Below are positions 7,806 to 14,865 of a stretch of DNA of 16,649 nucleotides, in pieces. Both the position numbers and the translations under genes were made by a program. The notes below the pieces were generated by a model. That model ran no database searches. It was not told the origin of the DNA and saw only the letters and a program-made list of their open reading frames with translations. Source of the DNA: an uncultured Lachnospiraceae bacterium (lineage in GTDB: Bacteria > Bacillota > Clostridia > Lachnospirales > Lachnospiraceae). The stretch is from positions 1-16,649 of the forward strand of contig CALZEZ010000004.1 of the NCBI GenBank assembly GCA_945643825.1. Reading direction: 5' to 3'. How positions within the stretch are numbered: position 1 is the stretch's first letter; every line of letters begins with the position of its first letter.

Positions 7806-8091
7806 GATTTTTTCTCTGTTGGGCTTGGCTGCAAGATCACGGAATGTAGTAAGTGGTGAATTTTCTACGGAGAAAGCCGTGAAAGAGGGAAAGGCAAAAC
7901 TGGTCCTTGTAGCAGAGGATGCATCGGATAATACCAAAAAGCTTTTTTCTAATAAATGCTCCTATTACAGAGTGCCGATCTATTTCGTGGGAACGAAGGA
8001 TGTTCTGGGGCATGCAATGGGAAAAGAATCTAGGGCGTCACTTGCGATTACAGATCCTGGATTTGCAAAAGCAATGATGGAACAGTTGTAA
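7792..8091 (+). CDS. ylxQ: L7Ae/L30e-like RNA-binding protein YlxQ
   Basis: A 99-aa protein of the L7Ae/L30e/S12e/Gadd45 fold, whose bacterial members (YbxF, YlxQ) bind RNA kink-turns. The N-terminal LGLAARSRNVVSGEF, the central KLVLVAEDASDNTKK and the C-terminal GHAMGKESRASLAITDPGFA fit the family. I chose TTG at 7792 because it gives MKQNK, the usual family start and the expected length near 100 aa, and AAAGGAG (7775-7781) lies 10 bases upstream. The upstream ATG at 7762 would add ten unlikely residues. The gene overlaps rnpM by 14 bp, implying translational coupling, and precedes infB as in other Firmicutes. Confidence 0.9.
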   Translation: MKQNKIFSLLGLAARSRNVVSGEFSTEKAVKEGKAKLVLVAEDASDNTKKLFSNKCSYYRVPIYFVGTKDVLGHAMGKESRASLAITDPGFAKAMMEQL

Positions 8092-8111
8092 ATAAGATGG
8101 AGGTAGTGAGC

Positions 8112-11003
8112 GTGGCGAAAATGAGAGTACATGAAATCGCAAAAGAGTTTGATATAAAGAGTAATGAAATTCTTGCATTCTTACAGGAAAAGGGCATTGA
8201 GGCCAAGGCAGCCAATTCCTCATTGGAGGAGGATGCTGTTACTCTTGTAAGAAATCATTTCGGCAGGAAAGCTTCGAATAACGAGAGTAAGGAAGTGGTT
8301 AAGGAAGTGACGAAAGAAGAAACAACTGTCAAGGCGGAAACGGCTAAGACAGAGACGAATAAGGAACAGAGTCCGAAGGGTGATGCTGCTACGGCAGAGA
8401 AGCCCAAAAAGAAGAAGATTATTTTTGTCAGCAACCCGAATAACTCGAAGATTCAGGGACAGCAGCGTCCCATGGGAAACGGACAGGGAAATAATCAGAA
8501 TCGCAGACCTCAGGGTCAGCAAAACAATGGACAGAATAATAATGGTAGAAATGGGAATACTTTCCGTGTGAATTCTCCCTTACAAAGACCGTTGATTCGC
8601 TCCAGCGTGAAACCGTCACCGGTTTCTTCGGATTATGATGGCAAAGCGCCGCAGCAGCCAAGGAGAGCCGAGAATAAACCGGTACAGCAGACGCCGGTGC
8701 AGCAGACAGCGCAGCCGGTACAGCAGCCCGTTAAGGATAGGCAGCAGACGGAAAATGCCAGAACATCAAATTTTACAGGAAGGACAGCACCTCCGGTAAG
8801 GCCGGCAGGAAATGGTACGTCATATGGGCAAGGTGGTCAGGGAGGCAACGGTCAAAACCGGTCTGAGCGCCCCTTTAACCGGGAAGGAAGACCTCCCAGA
8901 GAGGATCGTGGTCCTCGTCAGAATAATGGCAATAATCAGGGCGGCAGAGGCAATTTCAGTGGCAATAACCAGGGTGGCAGACCTTTTAACAATCAGGACC
9001 GCCCTCAAAGAGGCAATGCAGGGCCGGGAAATAAATTCGGAAAGCCGGGACCGGGTAAAGGCTTTGCTGCAGAGAGCCCGATACAGAATGAGAAGCCCAG
9101 AGATGAGCAGAAACGTCGGAATAATCAGGAAAAAGATAAGAGATCGAAAAAAGATCATATTTATGAAGAGGATAACAGCAAGGTAAAGAGTAATAAAGCC
9201 GGTCGTTTCATCAAGCCGGAGAAGAAGGAGGAGGCACCTGAGGAGCAGATTAAGGTAATCGTTGTTCCTGAGACTCTTACTATCAAAGATCTGGCAGATA
9301 AGATGAAAATGCAGCCATCTGTTATCATCAAGAAATTGTTCTTACAGGGACAGATTGTGACCGTAAACTCAGAGCTTAGCTTTGAGGATGCAGAGAATAT
9401 TGCGATTGATTATGATATTATCTGCGAGAAGGAAGAAAAGGTAGATGTGATTGAGGAGCTTCTGAAGGAGGAAGAAGAGTCAGAAGAATCCATGACAACC
9501 AGACCTCCTGTAGTCTGTGTAATGGGTCATGTTGACCATGGTAAGACATCCCTTCTGGATGCAATTCGTAAGACGAATGTAACGGATAAAGAGGCTGGTG
9601 GTATCACACAGGCAATCGGTGCATATACCGTAAATGTAAAGGGACAGAGCATAACATTCCTGGATACACCCGGTCATGAGGCGTTTACTGCAATGCGTAT
9701 GCGCGGAGCTAATTCAACAGATATCGCAGTTTTGGTTGTGGCTGCAGACGATGGTGTGATGCCACAGACCAAAGAAGCAATCAGTCATGCCAAGGCAGCC
9801 GGTGTGGAAATCATCGTTGCGGTTAATAAGATTGATAAACCAAGTGCGAATGTAGAGAAGGTGAAGCAGGAGTTAACAGAGTACGAACTGATTCCGGTTG
9901 ACTGGGGCGGATCTACAGAGTTTGTTCCGGTATCGGCAAAATCCGGTGAGGGAATCGAAAATCTGTTAGAAACGATTCTTCTGACAGCAGAAATCATGGA
10001 GTTGAAGGCAAATGTAAATCGTCGTGCGAGAGGTATGGTGATTGAAGCAGAACTTGATAAGGGACGTGGACCGGTAGCGACCGTTCTGGTACAAAAAGGA
10101 ACGCTCCATGTGGGCGATTTCATCTCAGCAGGAGCCAGTCATGGTAAGGTTCGTGCGATGATAGATGATAAGGGAAGACGTGTAAAGGAGGCTGGACCTT
10201 CTACTCCGGTAGAGATTCTTGGTCTTTCTGATGTTCCGAATGCCGGAGAGGTATTTCTGGCACATGACAACGATAAGACGGCGAAAACCTATGCAGAGAC
10301 CTTTATCGCACAGAATAAGGAGAAAATGCTCGCGGAAACCAAGTCCAAGATGTCTCTCGATGACCTGTTCAATCAGATTCAGGAAGGTAATCTGAAGGAG
10401 CTTAATCTCATCGTCAAGGCTGATGTTCAGGGTAGTGTGGAAGCTGTTAAGCAGAGTCTCATGAAGCTGTCCAACGAGGAAGTTGTTGTCAAATGTATCC
10501 ATGGCGGTGTTGGTGCAATCAATGAGTCTGATGTATCTCTGGCATCGGCATCCAACGCAATCATCATCGGATTCAATGTAAGACCCGATGCGACGGCAAA
10601 GACAACAGCAGAGAAAGAGGGCGTCGATGTACGTCTGTACAAGGTTATTTACCAGGCAATTGAGGATGTGGAGCAGGCGATGAAGGGTATGTTAGATCCT
10701 GTCTTTGAAGAAAAGGTGATCGGTCATGCCGAGGTTCGTCAGATCTTCAAGGCATCCGCAGTCGGAAATATTGCCGGTTCCTATATCCTGGATGGTCATT
10801 TTGAGCGTGGCGCCAAGATTCGTATTACGCGTGAGGGTGAGCAGATTTATGAGGGTGCCCTTGCATCCTTAAAGCGTTTCAAGGATGACGTGAAGGAAGT
10901 AAAGGAAGGCTTCGAGTGTGGTCTTGTATTTGAGAATTTTGACCAGATGAAGGAGCTTGATATCGTTGAGGCTTATATTATGGTAGAGGTACCTCGTCAA
11001 TGA
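8112..11003 (+). CDS. infB: Translation initiation factor IF-2
   Basis: IF-2 is the GTPase that places initiator tRNA on the 30S subunit and promotes 50S joining. Starting at GTG 8112 gives 963 aa and the family-typical MAKMRVHEIAKEF. A GGAGGT site at 8099-8104 sits just before it, and the ATG at 8097 overlaps that site. Residues below count from 8112. An IF2_N motif lies at about 4-50, then a long Gln/Asn/Gly/Arg-rich linker (about 110-340), then a second IF2_N (about 388-440). The GTPase has G1 GHVDHGKT (472-479), GGITQAIGAY, G3 DTPGHEAF (518-525), G4 NKID (572-575) and G5 SAKSGEG (608-614). Domains II, III and IV follow to the end (KADVQGSVEA, NVRPDA, FKASAVGNIAG). It is about 250 aa longer than Bacillus IF-2, mostly because of the linker. 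It overlaps rbfA by 4 bp. Confidence 0.97.
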   Translation: MAKMRVHEIAKEFDIKSNEILAFLQEKGIEAKAANSSLEEDAVTLVRNHFGRKASNNESKEVVKEVTKEETTVKAETAKTETNKEQSPKGDAATAEKPKKKKIIFVSNPNNSKIQGQQRPMGNGQGNNQNRRPQGQQNNGQNNNGRNGNTFRVNSPLQRPLIRSSVKPSPVSSDYDGKAPQQPRRAENKPVQQTPVQQTAQPVQQPVKDRQQTENARTSNFTGRTAPPVRPAGNGTSYGQGGQGGNGQNRSERPFNREGRPPREDRGPRQNNGNNQGGRGNFSGNNQGGRPFNNQDRPQRGNAGPGNKFGKPGPGKGFAAESPIQNEKPRDEQKRRNNQEKDKRSKKDHIYEEDNSKVKSNKAGRFIKPEKKEEAPEEQIKVIVVPETLTIKDLADKMKMQPSVIIKKLFLQGQIVTVNSELSFEDAENIAIDYDIICEKEEKVDVIEELLKEEEESEESMTTRPPVVCVMGHVDHGKTSLLDAIRKTNVTDKEAGGITQAIGAYTVNVKGQSITFLDTPGHEAFTAMRMRGANSTDIAVLVVAADDGVMPQTKEAISHAKAAGVEIIVAVNKIDKPSANVEKVKQELTEYELIPVDWGGSTEFVPVSAKSGEGIENLLETILLTAEIMELKANVNRRARGMVIEAELDKGRGPVATVLVQKGTLHVGDFISAGASHGKVRAMIDDKGRRVKEAGPSTPVEILGLSDVPNAGEVFLAHDNDKTAKTYAETFIAQNKEKMLAETKSKMSLDDLFNQIQEGNLKELNLIVKADVQGSVEAVKQSLMKLSNEEVVVKCIHGGVGAINESDVSLASASNAIIIGFNVRPDATAKTTAEKEGVDVRLYKVIYQAIEDVEQAMKGMLDPVFEEKVIGHAEVRQIFKASAVGNIAGSYILDGHFERGAKIRITREGEQIYEGALASLKRFKDDVKEVKEGFECGLVFENFDQMKELDIVEAYIMVEVPRQ
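8436..9131 (+). repeat. Low-complexity Gln/Asn/Gly-rich coding stretch in the IF-2 linker
   Basis: This part of infB encodes a run dominated by Gln, Asn, Gly, Arg and Pro. Short imperfect repeats are visible: PVQQTPVQQTAQPVQQPV around 8679-8732, and NNQGGRG and NNQGGRP units around 8931-8985. No hydrophobic core or domain signature is visible, so it is probably disordered. The reading frame is maintained throughout, so this is a real linker rather than a frameshifted region. Confidence 0.65.
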
Positions 11004-11377
11004 GAAAGAACAGTGTAAAAAATACGCGGATCAATGGAGAAGTTCAGAAAGAGCTTGCCAACCTGATCCGCGGGGAGATCAAGGATCCCAGAATTAGTCC
11101 GTGGACATCGGTGGTGTCCGTAGAAGTTTCGCCGGATTTAAAGACCTGTAAGGCATGGATCAGCGTTCTGGGCAATGAGGATGATATTCAGAATACCTTA
11201 AAGGGGCTACAGTCTGCAGAGGGGTATATACGCAGAGAGCTTGCAAAGAGGATTAATCTGAGAAATACTCCGGAAATTCGATTTATTATGGATCAATCGA
11301 TTGCATACGGTGTAAATATGTCCAAGAAGATTGATGATGTGATTGCAACGATTCCGGAGCGGGATGAAGAAGAATAG
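11000..11377 (+). CDS. rbfA: 30S ribosome-binding factor RbfA
   Basis: RbfA is a cold-shock-associated assembly factor that binds the neck of the 30S subunit and helps mature the 5' end of 16S rRNA. The 125-aa product has the single KH-like fold and family marks: RINGEVQKELANLIRGEIKDPRI near the N terminus, VVSVEVSPDLKTCKAWISV in the middle and RTPEIRF-like residues (RNTPEIRFIMDQSIAYG) towards the end. The C terminus is acidic (RDEEE). The ATG overlaps the infB stop in an ATGA junction, implying coupled translation. In most relatives nrnA, truB and ribF follow; here hisS follows after 18 bp. Confidence 0.95.
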   Translation: MRKNSVKNTRINGEVQKELANLIRGEIKDPRISPWTSVVSVEVSPDLKTCKAWISVLGNEDDIQNTLKGLQSAEGYIRRELAKRINLRNTPEIRFIMDQSIAYGVNMSKKIDDVIATIPERDEEE

Positions 11378-11395
11378 GAAAGGCATGGTTATTTT

Positions 11396-12655
11396 ATGGC
11401 ACTAACTAAGAAACCTGTCACAGGAATGAAGGATATTATGCCTGCAGAGATGCAGATTCGTGATTATGTGATTCGTGTGATCAAGGAGACCTATGCAAGC
11501 TTTGGATTCACTTCCATTGAGACACCCTGTGTAGAGAACATTGAAAATCTGACAAGCAAGCAGGGTGGAGATAATGAGAAGCTGATCTTTAAGATTTTAA
11601 AAAGAGGAGAAAAGCTCAAACTTAATGAGGCGAAGGAGGAAGCGGATCTGGTAGATGGAGGTCTTAGATATGATCTGACCGTTCCTCTGGTTCGTTATTA
11701 TTCGAATCATGTAAGTGAGCTTCCATCTCCGTTTAAGGCTCTTCAAATGGGCAATGTATGGCGTGCTGACAGACCCCAGAAGGGGCGCTATCGCCAATTT
11801 ATGCAGTGCGATATTGATATCCTGGGAGAGCCATCTAATCTGGCGGAGATTGAGCTGATTCTTGCGACAACGACAACGCTCGGCAAGCTTGGCTTTGAGA
11901 ATTTCCAGATTAAGATCAATGACAGACGTATGCTAAAGGCAATGGCCTCTTACAGCGGCTTCCCGGAGGAGCAGTATGACAGCGTGTTCATTACGCTCGA
12001 CAAGATGGATAAAATTGGCATGGAGGGAGTAGCGGCTGAACTTTTGGAAAATGGTTTTTCCAAGGAGTCTGTAGACCGGTATCTTGCTCTGTTTGAGGGA
12101 ATCAGTAAGGCGGAGAATGGCATTACATATCTGATTGAAGAATTGGGCGATTATCTTGCAACTGAAGTATCCGATAATCTTCAGGAGATTATGGCGAGTG
12201 TCAGCGCGACAAAGACCTCCAATTTTGAAATTGTATTTGATCCGACCCTGGTTCGTGGAATGAGCTATTACACAGGAACCATTTTCGAAATTGCGATGCC
12301 TCAGCTTGGAATTGCATGTGGCGGTGGCGGTCGTTATGACAAAATGGTTGGAAAATTCACGGGAAATGATGTTCCGGCTTGTGGATTTTCAATCGGGTTT
12401 GAGAGAATCATCCTTTTGCTGATGGAGAATGGCTTTGAGGTTCCCGGAAGCAAGGAAAAGAAGGTATATCTGTTAGAGAAGGGATTATCTACACAGAGAT
12501 TGTGTGAGGTTATTGCAGAGGCACAGAAAGAGCGTGCCGAGGGAAAACAGGTACTGATTGCCCGTATGAATAAGAATAAAAAGTTTCAGAAGGAACAGTT
12601 AGAGGCCGGTGGCTATTCTAATTTTGAAGAAATCTATAAGAACCCACTTAAGTAG
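11396..12655 (+). CDS. hisS: Histidyl-tRNA synthetase with short C-terminal domain
   Basis: HisRS charges tRNA-His with histidine. The class II core is clear: GMKDIMPAEM near the N terminus; motif 2, RADRQKGRYRQF-like, read as VWRADRPQKGRYRQFMQCDIDILG at 121-144; the histidine-specific loop LVRGMSYYTGTIFE at 285-298 (commonly RGLDYYTG); GGGGRYD at 309; and motif 3 CGFSIGFERI at 329-338. After the core only about 65 residues remain (355-419), against roughly 90 for the normal anticodon-binding domain. The late strands that usually carry an ILG-like motif and a KDL-like motif are not visible. GGAAAGG at 11377-11383 is a modest ribosome site. No leader separates it from rbfA, so no T-box can be present. 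The core is certain; whether the shortened end is normal for its clade is not. Confidence 0.93.
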   Translation: MALTKKPVTGMKDIMPAEMQIRDYVIRVIKETYASFGFTSIETPCVENIENLTSKQGGDNEKLIFKILKRGEKLKLNEAKEEADLVDGGLRYDLTVPLVRYYSNHVSELPSPFKALQMGNVWRADRPQKGRYRQFMQCDIDILGEPSNLAEIELILATTTTLGKLGFENFQIKINDRRMLKAMASYSGFPEEQYDSVFITLDKMDKIGMEGVAAELLENGFSKESVDRYLALFEGISKAENGITYLIEELGDYLATEVSDNLQEIMASVSATKTSNFEIVFDPTLVRGMSYYTGTIFEIAMPQLGIACGGGGRYDKMVGKFTGNDVPACGFSIGFERIILLLMENGFEVPGSKEKKVYLLEKGLSTQRLCEVIAEAQKERAEGKQVLIARMNKNKKFQKEQLEAGGYSNFEEIYKNPLK

Positions 12656-12677
12656 GGTAGAGGAAAGTGTGATAAGT

Positions 12678-14468
12678 ATGGCAGAATCAATGAATGGCTT
12701 AAAGAGAACGCACAGATGCACGGAATTGTCCATTGCAAATGAGGGTGAGCAGGTCACTGTCATGGGATGGGTACAGAAACAGAGAAATAAAGGTGGAATT
12801 GTATTTGTAGACTTACGCGACAGATCCGGCATTCTTCAGATTATTTTCGAAGAGAGTGATTGTGGTGCGGAGAGCTTTGCCAAGGCAGAGAAGCTTCGAA
12901 GTGAGTATGTAATTGCTGTTGTCGGATGTGTGACAAAGCGATCCGGTGCGGTGAATGAGAATCTTAAAACAGGTAATATTGAGGTGCGTGCAACAAGCTT
13001 ACGCATATTAGCTGAAGCACAGACACCACCATTTCCTATTGAAGCCGATTCCAAGACGAAGGAGGACATTCGTCTGAAATATCGTTATCTTGATTTAAGA
13101 AGACCGGATATTCAGAAGAATCTTCTTCTGCGAAGCAAAATTGCGACAGAGATGCGTTCCTTTATGGCAAAGGAAGGGTTTGTTGAGATTGAGACGCCGG
13201 TTCTATGTAAATCGACACCGGAGGGGGCAAGAGACTATTTGGTGCCAAGCCGCGTGCATCCTGGAAACTTCTATGCACTTCCGCAGTCCCCGCAGCTCTT
13301 CAAGCAGCTGCTTATGTGCTCCGGATATGATCGCTATTTTCAGATTGCCAGGTGCTTCCGAGATGAGGATCTCAGAGCGGATCGTCAGCCGGAATTCACA
13401 CAGGCGGATATGGAGCTTTCCTTTGTCGACGTCGAGGATGTCTTAGAGGTCAATGAGCGTCTGATTCAGCATGTATGTAGGGAAGCAATCGGTTTGGAGG
13501 TTAAGCTTCCGCTTTCCAGAATTAAATGGATCGATGCGATGAATCGGTATGGCTCCGATAAACCCGACACTCGTTTTGGAATGGAGCTGGTTGACGTATC
13601 GGACGTGGTCGCAGGATGCGGATTCGGTGTATTTACCGGAGCACTTGAGAACGGCGGTTCTGTTCGTGGCCTCAATGTCAAGGGGCAGGCAGCAATGCCG
13701 CGTAAGAAGATTGATGCGCTGGTGGATATGGCAAAGGGTAGTGGAGCAAAGGGGCTGGCCTACCTGGCGATTGAGGAAGATGGAACCTATAAATCCTCCT
13801 TTGCAAAGTTTATGACGCCGGAGCAGTTAGATGCTTTGGTGAGGGCGATGGATGGTGAGAAGGGTGACCTGCTTCTCTTCGCAGCGGATAAGAATACAAT
13901 TGTATGGAATGTGCTGGGACAGCTTCGTTTGGAGCTTGGAAAACAGTTAAATCTCTATGATCCGAAGCAGTTTAATTTCCTGTGGGTAGTGGAGTTCCCG
14001 CTTCTTGAGTGGAGCGAGGAGGAGAATCGTTTTATGGCGATGCATCATCCTTTTACCATGCCGATGGAAGAGGACTGGCAGTATATTGATTCCGATCCCG
14101 GCAGAGTCAGGGCAAAAGCGTATGATATTGTTTTAAACGGTGTTGAGCTTGGAGGTGGATCGGTTCGTATCCATCAGGATGATATTCAGGAAAAAATGTT
14201 TGAGGTTCTTGGCTTCACGAAGGAAAAGGCATGGGAGCAGTTTGGATTCCTGTTAAGTGCATTCCAGTATGGAGTGCCGCCTCATGCAGGACTTGCATAC
14301 GGACTGGATCGTTTTGTAATGTTACTTGTCGGCGCAGAGAATATCCGCGAGGTTATTGCGTTCCCGAAGGTAAAGGATGCATCGGATATGATGAGTGAGG
14401 CGCCTAACGTGGTCGATGAGAAGCAATTGGAAGAGCTTGGTATTGCAATCAGAGAGCGAGAGGAGTAA
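12678..14468 (+). CDS. aspS: Aspartyl-tRNA synthetase
   Basis: AspRS charges tRNA-Asp and, in non-discriminating forms, also tRNA-Asn. From the ATG at 12678 the protein is 596 aa, the normal bacterial length; a start at 12609 would lie inside hisS and add 23 unrelated residues. An AGAGGAAAG site lies about 10 bases upstream. The OB-fold anticodon domain is at about 20-110 (GWVQKQRNKGGIVFVDLRDRSG). The class II core shows QSPQLFKQLL (203), motif 2 FRDEDLRADRQPEFTQ (227-242), a GAD insertion (about 300-420), HHPFTMP (456), GGGSVRIHQ (492) and motif 3 GLAYGLDRFVMLL (538-550). It lies 22 bp after hisS; hisS-aspS pairing is usual in Firmicutes. Discrimination against tRNA-Asn cannot be decided here. 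Confidence 0.96.
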   Translation: MAESMNGLKRTHRCTELSIANEGEQVTVMGWVQKQRNKGGIVFVDLRDRSGILQIIFEESDCGAESFAKAEKLRSEYVIAVVGCVTKRSGAVNENLKTGNIEVRATSLRILAEAQTPPFPIEADSKTKEDIRLKYRYLDLRRPDIQKNLLLRSKIATEMRSFMAKEGFVEIETPVLCKSTPEGARDYLVPSRVHPGNFYALPQSPQLFKQLLMCSGYDRYFQIARCFRDEDLRADRQPEFTQADMELSFVDVEDVLEVNERLIQHVCREAIGLEVKLPLSRIKWIDAMNRYGSDKPDTRFGMELVDVSDVVAGCGFGVFTGALENGGSVRGLNVKGQAAMPRKKIDALVDMAKGSGAKGLAYLAIEEDGTYKSSFAKFMTPEQLDALVRAMDGEKGDLLLFAADKNTIVWNVLGQLRLELGKQLNLYDPKQFNFLWVVEFPLLEWSEEENRFMAMHHPFTMPMEEDWQYIDSDPGRVRAKAYDIVLNGVELGGGSVRIHQDDIQEKMFEVLGFTKEKAWEQFGFLLSAFQYGVPPHAGLAYGLDRFVMLLVGAENIREVIAFPKVKDASDMMSEAPNVVDEKQLEELGIAIREREE

Positions 14469-14471
14469 ACT

Positions 14472-14849
14472 ATGAAATTTGTTCCGGTTACTGGTGTGGA
14501 AGCAGATAAAGAGGAATTGCTTAAGGAGTATAAACAGGCAAGGTCTTATGCCAAAGCAAGGGTAGGAGAGCATTACTTTTTCTATCCGGCTGGTTTTTGT
14601 AAGAGAGGCTATGTTCCGTATTCTGAGGTGGTATGGGCGTTTCGCCGCATGGGTCAGTTGGAGAGAGGAAGCGCATCCTATACCGTAAATAAGCTGGTTC
14701 TTGTTACCAGGGATAAGAGGCAGCTGGAATATATCATTCATAAGGATGGAACGACGGACTGTCTGGAGCGTCTTAAGAGGAATTATCCGGCAGTAGACAT
14801 CGGGTATGAAGAAAGTAAAGCCGCAAAATATAATACCGCAGAGGATTAG
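14472..14849 (+). CDS. Conserved-looking small protein of unknown function at the end of the translation cluster
   Basis: I do not firmly recognise this 125-aa protein. It has no signal peptide, membrane segment or cysteine pair. The pattern is an N-terminal helix (about 10-28), then strand-like stretches HYFFYPAGFCKRGYVPYSEVVWAFRR, then NKLVLVTRDKRQLEYIIH, and an amphipathic end DCLERLKRNYPAVDIGYEE. That alternation could fit a small PH-like beta barrel capped by a helix, but this is speculation. An AGGAG site 6 bases before the ATG and a 3-bp gap after aspS make it a real member of the operon. Its last codons (Asn-Thr-Ala-Glu-Asp-stop) lie inside the inverted repeat at 14830-14865, and it overlaps the convergent gene by 4 bp. 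Confidence 0.8.
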   Translation: MKFVPVTGVEADKEELLKEYKQARSYAKARVGEHYFFYPAGFCKRGYVPYSEVVWAFRRMGQLERGSASYTVNKLVLVTRDKRQLEYIIHKDGTTDCLERLKRNYPAVDIGYEESKAAKYNTAED

Positions 14850-14865
14850 TCCTCTGCGGTATTAT
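14830..14865. terminator. Bidirectional terminator: perfect 16-bp inverted repeat spanning both stop codons
   Basis: The left arm ATAATACCGCAGAGGA (14830-14845) and right arm TCCTCTGCGGTATTAT (14850-14865) are perfectly complementary around the tetranucleotide TTAG. In each direction the descending arm ends in a TATTAT-type tract, continued on the minus strand by ATTTT. The tracts are U-rich but not a pure T run. The loop holds the stop codons of both convergent genes: TAG on plus at 14847-14849 and TAA on minus, read from TTA at 14846-14848. It is the only terminator candidate for either gene. Confidence 0.85.

Noticed and set aside
8812..9186. 124-codon plus-strand frame and a 112-codon minus-strand frame over the IF-2 linker
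   Set aside because: The low-complexity purine-rich coding sequence opens alternative frames by composition alone. The IF-2 frame runs uninterrupted through it.
12609..12677. Longer aspS start at 12609
   Set aside because: It would overlap hisS by 47 bp and add 23 residues unlike any AspRS N terminus. ATG 12678 gives normal length and has a ribosome site.
14322..14741. 139-codon minus-strand frame antisense to aspS and the small unknown gene
   Set aside because: No start signal or motif. It covers the junction of two convincing plus-strand genes with good ribosome sites.
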